DNA of 64,000 nt from Vibrio hannami. Lineage in GTDB: Bacteria; Pseudomonadota; Gammaproteobacteria; Enterobacterales; Vibrionaceae. The notes under the pieces are model-generated. The model was not told the origin of the DNA and did no database searches. It was given only the letters and a program-made list of their open reading frames with translations. The stretch is taken from assembly GCF_029589055.1 (NCBI RefSeq), contig NZ_JARQZP010000006.1, forward strand, positions 558,001 to 622,000, given 5' to 3'. Positions within the stretch are counted from its first letter, which is position 1. Each line of letters begins with the position of its first letter. Positions 8,586 to 17,300 of the stretch are shown piece after piece. The position numbers and the translations under genes are program-made.

Positions 8586-9767
8586 ATGGCAGAGAAGCAC
8601 TTCGATATTGTAATTGCTGGCGGGGCTATGGCCGGTGCAACCCTTGCGCTGGCGTTGTCAAAATTCTGTGACAAAACGTTATCTATTGCGGTAATAGAGC
8701 CTTATCAGGTTGATAGTAACGAGCATCCGGGATTCGATTCCCGATCAATCGCTCTCTCATACGGTACAACTCAAATACTTGAGGCTTTTGGCTTATGGGA
8801 GCAACTATTACCTGACGCAACACCAATCAATACCATACATGTTTCTGATAAAGGGCATGCAGGCATGACAGACATCGATAGTAGGGACTATGGCGTCCAG
8901 GCTTTGGGGTATGTTGTCGAGCTAGCCAATGTCGGACGTGTATATCAGCACTGCATTGAACAGAGTTCTAATATCGAATTTATTTGTCCTGATTCAGTAG
9001 CGTCAATTGATAGCCAACAGCATGTTACGCGAATTACTCTTGAATCAGGCAATGTTATAGAGTGTGCTTTGCTGGTTGCAGCAGATGGTGCGGTTTCTGA
9101 GTGCTGCAGGTTGATGAAGATTGATAATCAGCAGGTAGACTTTGAGCAAGTTGCTGTTATTGCCAATATTGGAGTCTCTCAACTGCATCAGGACAGAGCT
9201 TTCGAGCGTTTTACTCCAAATGGACCGCTCGCACTATTGCCTATGAGCCAAAATCGCATGTCGTTGGTCTGGTGTTTGTCTGCTGACAAAGCTGAGCAAA
9301 TGATGAGTGCTACAGAAGACGATTTCATCTCCGAATTGCAGTCAGAGTTTGGATGGCGATTAGGGGCAATTAGCCACGTAGGTTCAAGAGCCAGTTATCC
9401 GCTAATCTTACACAAGAAATCTCAGATTACTGCTCATCGCTTTGCGACTATTGGAAATGCGGCACAGGCACTTCATCCCATTGCCGGGCAGGGATTTAAC
9501 TTGGGGAACCGAGATGTTGCCTCTCTGGCTGAAGAAATTTCTTTGTCTGCAGATCCCGGTAGCTACGAGACGTTAAGCCGATATCAGAAAAGAAGAGACG
9601 CAGATAGAAACTCTACAATTGATCTAACCGCCGGGTTGGTTCATATATTCTCTAATGAGTGGCTGCCAATGGTTGTTGGGCGTAATCTCTCATTGATGGC
9701 AATGGATAATATTCCGGCATTAAAAAGTCCGTTGCTGAACAGAACCATGGGACTGGTGAAAAGATAG
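8586..9767 (+). CDS. ubiH: 2-octaprenyl-6-methoxyphenol hydroxylase UbiH
   Basis: A 393-residue FAD monooxygenase of ubiquinone biosynthesis that hydroxylates C1 of the ring in E. coli. It shows the N-terminal dinucleotide-binding motif (IVIAGGAMAGATLALAL, about 8-24), a middle motif (LLVAADGAVSECCRLM, about 163) and the second FAD motif IGNAAQALHPIAGQGFNLGN (about 293-312); the Asn in GNAA is typical of UbiH. The start is the ATG at 8586, preceded by GGGAAGAAAGG; the longer frame begins at a TTG. ubiI follows after 2 bp, so the pair is one operon. Confidence 0.95.
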   Translation: MAEKHFDIVIAGGAMAGATLALALSKFCDKTLSIAVIEPYQVDSNEHPGFDSRSIALSYGTTQILEAFGLWEQLLPDATPINTIHVSDKGHAGMTDIDSRDYGVQALGYVVELANVGRVYQHCIEQSSNIEFICPDSVASIDSQQHVTRITLESGNVIECALLVAADGAVSECCRLMKIDNQQVDFEQVAVIANIGVSQLHQDRAFERFTPNGPLALLPMSQNRMSLVWCLSADKAEQMMSATEDDFISELQSEFGWRLGAISHVGSRASYPLILHKKSQITAHRFATIGNAAQALHPIAGQGFNLGNRDVASLAEEISLSADPGSYETLSRYQKRRDADRNSTIDLTAGLVHIFSNEWLPMVVGRNLSLMAMDNIPALKSPLLNRTMGLVKR

Positions 9768-9769
9768 TT

Positions 9770-10999
9770 ATGATGCAAAGTTTTGATATCACCATTATTG
9801 GTGGAGGCATGGTTGGGCTTACCCTGGCAGCCGCATTAAAAAACACCGATTTGAGAATCGCTATAGTTGAAGGTAACAAACCAGCAGAAGACTTAGATTT
9901 ACTGCCTGATGTAAGAGTATCAGCGCTAAGCAGGGCAAGTGAGCTGATATTGAGAAATGTCGGTGCCTGGCCGGGTATCGAAAGGAGGCGTTTGTCACCT
10001 TACAATGCAATGGAGGTGTGGGAACAGGATAGCTTTGCCCGTATCGAGTTTAATGCGAACAACCTCGGACAGCCAAACCTGGGACACATTGTAGAGAACC
10101 GTGTTATTCAGCTGGCTTTGTTGGATCAAGTTTCTAAGCAGCATAATGTCACTATGTTTATGCCTGCAAAGTGTCAGTCTATGGTGATGGGAGAAAGTGA
10201 AGCATGGTTGACTCTGGATAATAGCCAGTCGTTGACGACTAAGTTAGTCGTTGGTGCTGATGGCGCAAACTCCTGGGTACGTCAGCAAGCTGATATTCCT
10301 TTAACAAACTGGGATTACGGCCATAGTGCAATTGTGGCAAATGTTAAGACCGAAAGAGCTCATGATAGTGTAGCGAGACAATCCTTTTCACCAATGGGTC
10401 CTTTAGCTTTCCTTCCAATGTCAGAGCCTCAAATGAGCTCTATCGTCTGGTCGACCGATCCCAATAGGGCGGAACAGCTTCTTGCAATGCCAGATGAAGA
10501 GTTCAATAAACACTTGTCAGCAGAATTTGATATGAAACTGGGACGCTGCAAAGTGATTGGCGAGCGTCAGGCGTTCCCATTAAAGATGAGATATGCAAGG
10601 GATTTTGCCCTTGAGCGTATCGCATTGGTAGGAGATGCCGCTCATACCATTCATCCTTTGGCTGGGCAGGGAGTTAACCTTGGTTTGCTAGACGCTGCTT
10701 CATTAGCTCAGACATTAGTAAATATCTGGAAAGAAGGCGAGGATATAGGCCTGCGCTCGAATCTTAGAAACTACGAACGTTGGAGAAAGGCTGAAGCGGC
10801 GAAAATGATAGCGGCGATGCAGGGGTTCAAAGATCTGTTTGAAGGAGATAATCCTGCTAAGAAACTGTTCCGTGGTATTGGAATGAAGCTGGCTGCACAG
10901 TTGCCCGGAGCCAAAGATGAGATTATGAAAAGGGCCCTGGGGCTAAAGGGTGAGTTACCTGAGTTGGCTAAAGCTCTAAACTACAGCCATGAGCTATAA
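9770..10999 (+). CDS. ubiI: 2-octaprenylphenol hydroxylase UbiI (VisC)
   Basis: A 409-residue flavin monooxygenase homologous to UbiH that performs the C5 hydroxylation in ubiquinone synthesis. Motifs: ITIIGGGMVGLTLAAAL near the N-terminus, VVGADGANSWVR in the middle (about 162) and LVGDAAHTIHPLAGQGVNLG (about 286-305). Two adjacent ATG codons at 9770 and 9773 are both possible starts. It is translationally close to ubiH and ends at a strong terminator. Confidence 0.95.
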   Translation: MMQSFDITIIGGGMVGLTLAAALKNTDLRIAIVEGNKPAEDLDLLPDVRVSALSRASELILRNVGAWPGIERRRLSPYNAMEVWEQDSFARIEFNANNLGQPNLGHIVENRVIQLALLDQVSKQHNVTMFMPAKCQSMVMGESEAWLTLDNSQSLTTKLVVGADGANSWVRQQADIPLTNWDYGHSAIVANVKTERAHDSVARQSFSPMGPLAFLPMSEPQMSSIVWSTDPNRAEQLLAMPDEEFNKHLSAEFDMKLGRCKVIGERQAFPLKMRYARDFALERIALVGDAAHTIHPLAGQGVNLGLLDAASLAQTLVNIWKEGEDIGLRSNLRNYERWRKAEAAKMIAAMQGFKDLFEGDNPAKKLFRGIGMKLAAQLPGAKDEIMKRALGLKGELPELAKALNYSHEL

Positions 11000-11041
11000 A
11001 CTTAAGCAATGAGCTGTAAATAAACTTTATTATCAGAAAAA

Positions 11042-11072
11042 CAAAAGGGCTGTTAAATCAGCCCTTTTTGTT
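11042..11072. terminator. Terminator of the ubiHI operon
   Basis: The stem AAAGGGCTG/CAGCCCTTT is followed on the plus strand by T5 and preceded by ACAAAA, so it may also end the small minus-strand gene at 11120-11326. Confidence 0.9.
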
Positions 11073-11119
11073 CCTCAGAATTCAAATCTATTAATAGTGA
11101 TTATTTATGCGAGGTGAAT

Positions 11120-11326
11120 CTATGCATAGGAGCAGCGAAGTCTCATGATTTCTTGATTAACTTCTTTAACTGCTTGAAAGTGACGCTTTTCTGCTCTATC
11201 CGGTATAATGAGTTTACCGTTATCAAATTCAAACTTTCCGATCCCGTAAATATAAATTCTCCCCTTAAAAAGCCGACTTACATGCTTCGCTATCATACCT
11301 GGTGAATAGCGTTTAAACAGCCTCAT
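11120..11326 (-). CDS. Small conserved hypothetical protein (68 aa)
   Basis: A 68-residue basic protein, with no signal peptide or membrane segment, starting MRLFKRYSPGMIAKHVSRLF, followed by GRIYIYGIGKFEFDNGK and ending in a charged helix. I use the ATG at 11326 because AAGGATT sits about 7 bases upstream; the longer frame to 11383 begins without such a site. Codon use resembles the neighbours and it ends near a terminator, so it is probably a real gene. I recall similar short proteins in vibrios, but cannot assign a function. Confidence 0.65.
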   Translation of the reverse strand: MRLFKRYSPGMIAKHVSRLFKGRIYIYGIGKFEFDNGKLIIPDRAEKRHFQAVKEVNQEIMRLRCSYA

Positions 11327-11628
11327 ACTTGAATCCTTGTGTTCTATACAGCGCGGTAAATTATAAATAATTGAGCGTGACATTTATGTGACTCAAACCG
11401 ACTAAAAGTCTCGCTTTCTGCACTAATTAAGAGTTTTGTGCTGCAAACAACACTATAGAAGTTGTAATCTATTTTCCGTGTGACGTTACACTCAAAAATC
11501 TAAATTGGATATTTATTCCTTGCTGTGAATACATCTCGCAACAATAACCGAGATGAATCATTCAAAGGTACTATATAAGGATAGACTAATTTTTTATGTC
11601 TCATCGGAAAGTTTGCTACTAAATAAGC

Positions 11629-11773
11629 AAAAAAATTGCCCGCTATTCTAGCGGGCCAATAGTCACAGATGCATTACACAAAAGTGGATATGACTGAATA
11701 ATTCAGTGGATTCACTTTTACTACCGGTTGAATTTCCTGCCAAACTTGAAGGAAAAACACTCAACCGAGTAGG
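11629..11773 (-). ncRNA. Candidate small RNA with three hairpins and a terminator
   Basis: In the 580-bp gap between the 68-aa gene and the YbaK-like gene, the minus strand shows an orderly structure: a predicted -10 box TATTAT (11780-11785), a long imperfect hairpin closed by CGGTTGA/TCAACCG (11724-11767), a second hairpin closed by AAAAGTG/CACTTTT (11680-11719), and an intrinsic terminator GCCCGCTA/TAGCGGGC followed by seven U (11629-11656). No ORF of useful length lies in it. A CRP-like palindrome is centred about 90 bp upstream of the inferred start. I do not recognise a known Vibrio sRNA here. Transcription is inferred, not shown. Confidence 0.5.
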
Positions 11774-11855
11774 GTTCCGATAATACACATTAATTATGGT
11801 TATGAATAATTATTTATTAAATGTGATTTTAAATTCATGATTTTTACGTTAGATA

Positions 11856-11871
11856 TGTGATCTAGATCACC
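11856..11871. promoter_or_regulatory. CRP-like binding site
   Basis: TGTGATCTAGATCACC matches the CRP consensus TGTGA-N6-TCACA in nine of ten core positions and is nearly a perfect palindrome. It is centred at about -90.5 from the predicted start of the candidate small RNA on the minus strand, one of the helical phases used by class I CRP activation. It could also be a decoy, because it lies just downstream of a gene rather than upstream of one. Confidence 0.6.
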
Positions 11872-11907
11872 TGATTGATTGTTTTATCCAATACTAAGTG
11901 GCTAGTC
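11872..11907. other. Remainder of the 11327-11907 gap
   Basis: Apart from the candidate small RNA and CRP-like site, the gap from 11327 to 11907 is AT-rich and shows no gene. The stretch 11327-11628 should contain the promoter of the 68-aa gene, but I cannot pin it down. Confidence 0.4.
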
Positions 11908-12384
11908 TCATCGGGTGATATCGGCGAATATTGGTTCACACAAGGCAATAAGGTGGGTCGTTTCCATCGCAATACCCGCCATATTGCTGCCACTGCTGAT
12001 GGTAATGCTATCTAGTTCTCTAAAACGGGAGTCAAAAAATATGTTCATTTTTGAAGGCAGTAAAAGGGGGGCAACTGTTCCTGGAGCATAACCAGTAATT
12101 GAGGGAACATCACTGAGTTCTACACAAGTCATACGCCGACAATTCAATATCGCTCTTACCTTCTTAGGATCTGCCTGCATATTTCCGGGAACACAGGCTA
12201 ACGTATAGTTATTATCCATGTCTCTTAGCAGAATTGTTTTCACCATCTGGTGTGGAGATATACCACGCTGTTGTGCTGCATCCTCTATTGATATCGCCGG
12301 GCTTTGATGGTGCAGGAGTGTATAAGGTACACCCTGCACATCTAAAAACTCAGTTATCTTAGTAGAGGTAACTCTTTCGTTCAT
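11908..12384 (-). CDS. YbaK/EbsC-family aminoacyl-tRNA deacylase-like protein
   Basis: A 158-residue protein of the YbaK/ProRS-editing superfamily. The likely catalytic lysine is in QMVKTILLRD (about residue 49), and the Gly-Pro loop region is SITGYAPGTVAPLLLP (about 96-111). Members deacylate mischarged tRNAs or related aminoacyl esters; the substrate is not predictable here. Its start overlaps the ygfZ stop by 4 bp, so it is translated with ygfZ as an operon. It is clearly diverged from the relative at 1331-1813, so this is not a recent duplication. Confidence 0.83.
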   Translation of the reverse strand: MNERVTSTKITEFLDVQGVPYTLLHHQSPAISIEDAAQQRGISPHQMVKTILLRDMDNNYTLACVPGNMQADPKKVRAILNCRRMTCVELSDVPSITGYAPGTVAPLLLPSKMNIFFDSRFRELDSITISSGSNMAGIAMETTHLIALCEPIFADITR

Positions 12385-13352
12385 GCTTCCGGATCTTCAA
12401 GGCTATACGGCATAGGAACAAGGCTAAAGCGCGAATCAGGATCGCTGGTTAGCCTGAACTGCGTATCTGGTTCGAGGTTGTTTGGTAGTACGATCAACCC
12501 ATAAATGGCGTTGTCTGCAAACTGATAACCAGCTAAAAGCTCACCTGCTGAGCGCCAGTTTTCTCCAACGTTGCGCTCTAACTCGTCTGTCCCTGTCAAT
12601 GTGTCACGGGAATGACCTTTAACCAAATACATAGCACGTTTGTTTGTGCCTCGATATTTCGCTCTGGCAACCGTCTCCTGGCCTGTATAACACCCTTTGC
12701 TGAAGCTGACCCCTCCAACTAGATGCAGATTCAGAGCTTGAGGAATGTGAACGTTCTGCTGTGCCTCTGTCACTCTAGGGATTGCAGCCTGAATATCATA
12801 AAGATCCCATAAATCTTCTGAGGCAAGAGTACCTTCAAAATTTGCGACTATAGATTCTGCTTCCTGTTCTTCAATGATAAGGAGCCATTGCTTATCATCT
12901 ACCTTAACTGCAGTGCCATTGCCAAACGTTCGAACAGAACCTTGGGTCTCTGTGTTCTGGTTTATAAATGCGGTAGATTCAGTGCCAGTGATACCTAAAA
13001 TCACGGCATCGGATATCTCTATTTCAACCTTTGAAAATACCGAATATTTTTTGATTTCAGCGAGCGATTTCTCGATGCCGGAACCGTGCTGGAAAAGAGC
13101 GTATGTGTCTTTATGGTTAAAGAGGCGGAATGTACTCCACACCTTACCTTTTGCATCGCAGTGGGCACCTAGCGTTGATTCGCTATCGGCTAAGGTAACC
13201 ACATCACAGGTTAGTTGCCCCTGAAGATAAGACTTTTTATCCTCTCCAGATACGGTGATTACCTTCCATGAACTCAGCAATGATATTGCTAACTCTGGCA
13301 GTGCATCTTTTTCATTTAGCTTCAGAGAAGTGAATTTATTTTGCCATGTCAT
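12381..13352 (-). CDS. ygfZ: tRNA-modifying / Fe-S cluster repair protein YgfZ
   Basis: A 323-residue folate-binding protein related to GcvT that supports iron-sulfur enzymes such as MiaB, and so tRNA thiomethylation, in E. coli. The signature KGCYTGQE lies at residues 219-226 with the functional Cys221. Length matches E. coli (326). It is divergent from sdhE (160-bp gap), the arrangement known in enterobacteria, and is followed by the overlapping YbaK-like gene. Confidence 0.95.
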   Translation of the reverse strand: MTWQNKFTSLKLNEKDALPELAISLLSSWKVITVSGEDKKSYLQGQLTCDVVTLADSESTLGAHCDAKGKVWSTFRLFNHKDTYALFQHGSGIEKSLAEIKKYSVFSKVEIEISDAVILGITGTESTAFINQNTETQGSVRTFGNGTAVKVDDKQWLLIIEEQEAESIVANFEGTLASEDLWDLYDIQAAIPRVTEAQQNVHIPQALNLHLVGGVSFSKGCYTGQETVARAKYRGTNKRAMYLVKGHSRDTLTGTDELERNVGENWRSAGELLAGYQFADNAIYGLIVLPNNLEPDTQFRLTSDPDSRFSLVPMPYSLEDPEA

Positions 13353-13511
13353 AATTTAGTTACCCTTTACTAATAGAGAACGGGCGAATAGATAGCCGTA
13401 ATGTTAATCGGCTTACAAAAATTTGTCAGCTATCAGATGTTTTCATCGTTCTAATTGGCTTAAAAGGCTAATATAGTTTTCATTAAATATAAAACAATTA
13501 GAGGAAGCCAG

Positions 13512-13772
13512 ATGTACACGCCAGAAGAGAAGGCTAGAATCAAATGGGCATGTCGCAGGGGAATGCTTGAGTTAGATGTCGTCATTATGCCGTTTTTCGA
13601 AGAGTGCTTTGACACTCTGAGTGAATCAGAACAACAGGACTTTGTTGCTCTGCTTGAGTGTGATGACCCGGACCTGTTTACCTGGGTTATGCAACATGGC
13701 AGAAGTGAAGACGAAGCGTTGGCAAAAATGGTAGATAAAATTGTTGCCCATAACCTCAGTAAGGTCCGCTAA
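13512..13772 (+). CDS. sdhE: Succinate dehydrogenase flavinylation factor SdhE
   Basis: An 86-residue helical protein that helps attach FAD covalently to SdhA and FrdA. The RGxxE motif (RRGMLELD, Arg16-Glu20) that contacts the flavoprotein is intact, and the family length (about 88) fits. AGAGGAAGCCAG precedes the ATG. It overlaps the following ygfX, as in E. coli. It was earlier described as the antitoxin CptB of a toxin-antitoxin pair. Confidence 0.95.
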   Translation: MYTPEEKARIKWACRRGMLELDVVIMPFFEECFDTLSESEQQDFVALLECDDPDLFTWVMQHGRSEDEALAKMVDKIVAHNLSKVR

Positions 13773-14157
13773 GCTTTATCTTGTAAAGTCGTTTAATGCT
13801 CAGATAGCAGCATGGGGAATTACCGCAATTGTTATCTGGGCTGTACTCGTATCTCCCGCACCTGTTGTTGTTTCCGTTTATCTTATTTTTTCGCTTTGTT
13901 GGTATTCATCCGTTAACAGAGCCTCTGGCTTGTTTAAGATCTCATTGGATGGTTATTTTGAATGGGGCTACAAAAACCATGAATTTAAGGTGGCGGAGCT
14001 TAGCTTTAAGCCCTTGTTTGTTGTTATCTATAGTGAGCAGGGAGAGAAGGTAATTATCTGGCGAGGTGCTTGTGAAGAAGCGGATTACCGCCATTTGTTA
14101 GTCGTTCTGAAGTTATTGCACCGAAAGAAAAGGGGTGAACAGATGTCACCCCTTTAG
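13741..14157 (+). CDS. ygfX: YgfX (CptA) inner-membrane protein
   Basis: A protein of about 138 residues with two N-terminal hydrophobic helices (about 22-60) and a soluble C-terminal part. The family is proposed to inhibit FtsZ and MreB polymerisation in E. coli and is always paired with sdhE. No ATG exists at the right place. The frame opens at a TTG at 13741, inside sdhE, giving a 32-bp overlap; another rare start slightly downstream is possible. The coding end overlaps the terminator hairpin shared with nadB. Confidence 0.82.
   Translation: MLPITSVRSAKLYLVKSFNAQIAAWGITAIVIWAVLVSPAPVVVSVYLIFSLCWYSSVNRASGLFKISLDGYFEWGYKNHEFKVAELSFKPLFVVIYSEQGEKVIIWRGACEEADYRHLLVVLKLLHRKKRGEQMSPL
14129..14156. 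terminator. Convergent terminator overlapping the ygfX stop
   Basis: The stem AAAGGGGTGA/TGTCACCCCTTT is flanked by A- and T-rich tracts, with four T on the minus strand and three on the plus strand. It lies within the last codons of ygfX and 15 bp from the nadB stop. Confidence 0.7.
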
Positions 14158-14171
14158 CATATATTGGCTAT

Positions 14172-15785
14172 TTACTGAAAGTCACCAGGACTAAGAATTG
14201 TTGGCTTTGGATTATCCTGCATCTCAGGGTAGTCCAGCGTATAGTGAAGCCCACGGCTCTCTTTACGCTGCATTGCGCATCTAACCATTAATTCTGCTAC
14301 CTGAAGCAAGTTTCGCATTTCCAGCAGATTATTGGATACACGGAAGTTGCTGTAGTACTCATGAGTTTCCTGCTTAAGTAACTGAATACGGCGTAAAGCA
14401 CGTTCCAGTCTCTTATCTGTTCTTACTATGCCCATGTAGTCCCACATAAACAGACGCAGTTCATGCCAGTTGTGCTGAAGTACAACCTCTTCATCAGAGT
14501 TACAAACCTGGCTTTCATCCCAGGCTGGAAGATCCGAAGGAAGCTCAACTTCTTCCAGCCTCTTAAGAATATCTTTAGCTGCAGAACGGGCATAAACCAC
14601 ACACTCAAGCAAAGAGTTAGAAGCCATACGGTTTGCACCATGCAAGCCAGTGTAGCTAACTTCACCGATAGCGTAGAGATTATCAAGGTCAGCACGACCT
14701 TTCTGATTAACCATTACACCACCACATGTGTAGTGAGCTGCGGGAACGATAGGGATCGGCTCCTTGGTCATATCAATACCAAGATCCTGAAGTCTCATAT
14801 GAATCGTCGGGAAATGTTTCTCTATAAACTCTGCAGGCTTATGGCTGATATCAAGGTACATACAGTCAGCGCCAAGACGCTTCATTTCAAAGTCAATTGC
14901 GCGGGCAACAACGTCGCGAGGTGCCAACTCTTCGCGCTTGTCAAAATCAGGCATAAAGCGAGAGCCATCCGGACGCTTCAGATAAGCACCTTCACCACGT
15001 AGCGCTTCTGTCAGTAGAAAGTTTCGTGCTTCCGGGTGATACAGGCAGGTTGGATGGAACTGATTGAATTCCATGTTAGCTACACGGCAGCCGGCACGCC
15101 ATGCCATAGCAATACCATCACCGGAAGAGACATCTGGGTTTGAAGTATACTGATAAACTTTAGATGCCCCGCCTGTTGCCAGAACAACAAACTTGGCTCG
15201 AACTGCTTCAACATGTTCGTCGTTGCGATTCCAGATGTAAGCGCCTACTACTTTATTTTTGTCGCCACCAACTTTATCTTCAGTGATTAGATCTAATGCA
15301 TTATGACGTTCAAAGATGGTGATATTAGGGTGGTTGAGAACATTTTCCTGAAGGGACGTTTGCATCGCCATGCCGGTTGCGTCAGCGGCGTGCAGGATAC
15401 GGCGATGGCTGTGTCCGCCTTCGCGCGTTAGGTGATATTTAGGATCTTCATTGGTGTCGTCTTCGATTCTGTCGAACGGGACACCACCATCAATTAGCCA
15501 CTGAACACATCGCTTACCGTTCTTGGCAATAAATTCAACGGTATCTTCTTCACACAATCCAGCACCGGCTATCAATGTATCTTCAACATGCGATTCTACG
15601 CTGTCAGACTCATCGAACACTGCGGCGATACCGCCCTGCGCGTAGAAGGTCGAGCCTTCGCTTCTTGGGCCTTTACTTAAGACAATCACCTTTGCATATT
15701 TTGCAATTCTTAAAGCCAGTGATAATCCAGCAGCACCACTACCAACGACTAATACATCACACTGATGTTCTCGGTTTTCGTTCAT
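14172..15785 (-). CDS. nadB: L-aspartate oxidase NadB
   Basis: A 537-residue FAD enzyme that oxidises L-aspartate to iminoaspartate, the first step of de novo NAD synthesis; NadA then makes quinolinate. The FAD motif [15 protein letters not shown] is near the N-terminus, and the succinate dehydrogenase-like active-site blocks ([35 protein letters not shown]) are all present. Length matches E. coli (540). It is divergent from rpoE, the usual gamma-proteobacterial arrangement. Confidence 0.98.
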   Translation of the reverse strand: MNENREHQCDVLVVGSGAAGLSLALRIAKYAKVIVLSKGPRSEGSTFYAQGGIAAVFDESDSVESHVEDTLIAGAGLCEEDTVEFIAKNGKRCVQWLIDGGVPFDRIEDDTNEDPKYHLTREGGHSHRRILHAADATGMAMQTSLQENVLNHPNITIFERHNALDLITEDKVGGDKNKVVGAYIWNRNDEHVEAVRAKFVVLATGGASKVYQYTSNPDVSSGDGIAMAWRAGCRVANMEFNQFHPTCLYHPEARNFLLTEALRGEGAYLKRPDGSRFMPDFDKREELAPRDVVARAIDFEMKRLGADCMYLDISHKPAEFIEKHFPTIHMRLQDLGIDMTKEPIPIVPAAHYTCGGVMVNQKGRADLDNLYAIGEVSYTGLHGANRMASNSLLECVVYARSAAKDILKRLEEVELPSDLPAWDESQVCNSDEEVVLQHNWHELRLFMWDYMGIVRTDKRLERALRRIQLLKQETHEYYSNFRVSNNLLEMRNLLQVAELMVRCAMQRKESRGLHYTLDYPEMQDNPKPTILSPGDFQ

Positions 15786-16102
15786 AAAACTTTTAATTTC
15801 CCGAACTATAGTAGAGCAATCGACACTCTACGCTGTTAAACAGCTACTCTCAAAATTGACACTCCCTGATAAATGAGTTGCATTTATTTTCAGGTGCCTC
15901 CACTATTCCTGTGGAGTTTTAAAATGTCTTATTCATCACATTATCAAATTATTAGATAAAATGTTCAGAAAGTTTGGAACTTTCTATTTTTTACATAGTC
16001 ACAATAGTGCTCATGTAAACAGTGGTGTCAACACTACATTTTGCATAATTAGTGCTCATATCTGAGAAGGTACGGGCGATAACAATAGGAGTATGTGCTC
16101 GA
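15786..16102. other. Divergent nadB-rpoE intergenic region
   Basis: This 317-bp AT-rich region must carry the nadB promoter (minus) and the rpoE promoters (plus). Only the sigma-E-type promoter could be recognised with confidence. A frame continuous with rpoE opens at 16052, but I see no evidence that it is translated. Confidence 0.6.
15976..16004 (+). promoter_or_regulatory. Sigma-E (RpoE) autoregulatory promoter
   Basis: GGAACTT, 16 bases, then TCACAA closely matches the sigma-E consensus (GGAACTT-N16-TCAAA/TCTGA). It sits about 100 bp upstream of the rpoE start codon, as expected for the autoregulated promoter of the rpoE-rseABC operon. Confidence 0.85.
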
Positions 16103-16681
16103 ATGAACGAGCAGTTGACCGATCAAGTATTAATTGAGCGAGTACAGAACGGGGACAAACAAGCATTTAACCTACTGGTTATTAAGTACCAGAATAAAGT
16201 TTGTAATCTGATTTCGAGGTACGTGAGTAATTCGGGAGATGTACAAGATGTGGCGCAAGAAGCTTTTATAAAGGCTTATCGTGCTATCCCTGGTTTTAGG
16301 GGAGAAAGTGCATTCTATACATGGTTATACCGTATTGCTGTTAATACTGCTAAAAACCACCTTGTTGCTCAAGGCAGAAGACCGCCAGCTAACGATGTGG
16401 ACGCTGAAGAAGCTGAATATTACGAAACGGGAAGTGCGCTGAAAGAAATTTCGAACCCTGAGAACATGACGTTGTCCAACGAGTTGAAACGTGTTGTTTT
16501 CAGTGCAATTGAAGCACTTCCTGATGATTTGAAGACAGCAATGACCTTGCGAGAGCTAGATGGCTTAAGCTATGAGGAAATTGCTGAAGTGATGGATTGC
16601 CCGGTAGGGACAGTACGTTCGCGTATTTTCCGTGCAAGGGAAGCGGTTGAGAAAAAAATTCAGCCGTTAATCGAGAGATAA
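16103..16681 (+). CDS. rpoE: RNA polymerase sigma factor RpoE (extracytoplasmic stress)
   Basis: A 192-residue ECF sigma factor that directs the envelope-stress regulon. Region 2 includes DVQDVAQEAFIKAYRAIPGF (about 48-67), and region 4 ends in the helix-turn-helix DGLSYEEIAEVMDCPVGTVR (about 153-172). The start at 16103 gives the standard family N-terminus MNEQLTDQVLIERVQ; GGAG lies about 11 bases upstream. rseA follows after 10 bp. Activity is normally held by membrane-bound RseA until DegS and RseP cleave it. Confidence 0.98.
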   Translation: MNEQLTDQVLIERVQNGDKQAFNLLVIKYQNKVCNLISRYVSNSGDVQDVAQEAFIKAYRAIPGFRGESAFYTWLYRIAVNTAKNHLVAQGRRPPANDVDAEEAEYYETGSALKEISNPENMTLSNELKRVVFSAIEALPDDLKTAMTLRELDGLSYEEIAEVMDCPVGTVRSRIFRAREAVEKKIQPLIER

Positions 16682-16703
16682 CTCAGAGACTATGGTGAAA
16701 AAC

Positions 16704-17300
16704 ATGTCTGACAAAGAACTGCTTTCAGCTCTCATGGATGGAGAAACGGTCGATAAGGCCTTAATCGCAGAGCTTGAACAGAATCCGGAAAGCCAAAAAT
16801 CCTGGCAAAACTACCACCTGATTGGTGATGTTATGCGAGGAGAAGCGCCGGAGACTCCAAGCTGGAATATCGCTGAAAGTGTTGCAGCTGCATTGGAAAG
16901 TGAACCTGCTCATAGTACGGTCACTCCTTTTGTTGAAGAATCCCAGCCAACACCACAACAGGCTAAAAGACATCTGCCTTCGTGGTTAACTCAGGTGGGT
17001 CAGGTTGCGATGGCTGCGTGTGTATCGTTAGCGGTTATTCTTGGCGTTCAACAGTACGGCGGCGGAGAAGCGGATCAAACACAATCTGAAATTCCTGTAT
17101 TGCAGACTATCCCTGTCGCAGGTAGTGTAGAACCGGTAAGTCTTACTCGTGAATCTGTAGCACCAAAAGCGCAGCAGATGAATGAAGCGCAGTTGTTAGA
17201 ACAGCGCCGTAGAATTAATGCAATGCTGCAGGATTATGAATTGCAACTTCGTTTGGCAGATGATGCAGCAAAAGAAGAAATACAATCGGTAGTTGAATGA
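16704..17300 (+). CDS. rseA: Anti-sigma-E factor RseA
   Basis: A single-pass inner-membrane protein. The cytoplasmic N-terminal domain binds RpoE (SDKELLSALMDGE), one hydrophobic helix lies at about 94-112, and a periplasmic tail receives RseB and is cut by DegS. The start is uncertain: the ATG at 16692 adds MVKN before the usual family start at 16704, which has a GGTG nearby. The stop overlaps the rseB start by 4 bp (ATGA), indicating translational coupling. Confidence 0.94.
   Translation: MSDKELLSALMDGETVDKALIAELEQNPESQKSWQNYHLIGDVMRGEAPETPSWNIAESVAAALESEPAHSTVTPFVEESQPTPQQAKRHLPSWLTQVGQVAMAACVSLAVILGVQQYGGGEADQTQSEIPVLQTIPVAGSVEPVSLTRESVAPKAQQMNEAQLLEQRRRINAMLQDYELQLRLADDAAKEEIQSVVE

Noticed and set aside
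16052..16102. Leader frame continuous with rpoE
   Set aside because: An upstream peptide (such as rseD in E. coli) is possible in principle, but this frame is in phase with rpoE and the residues do not match anything I recognise.
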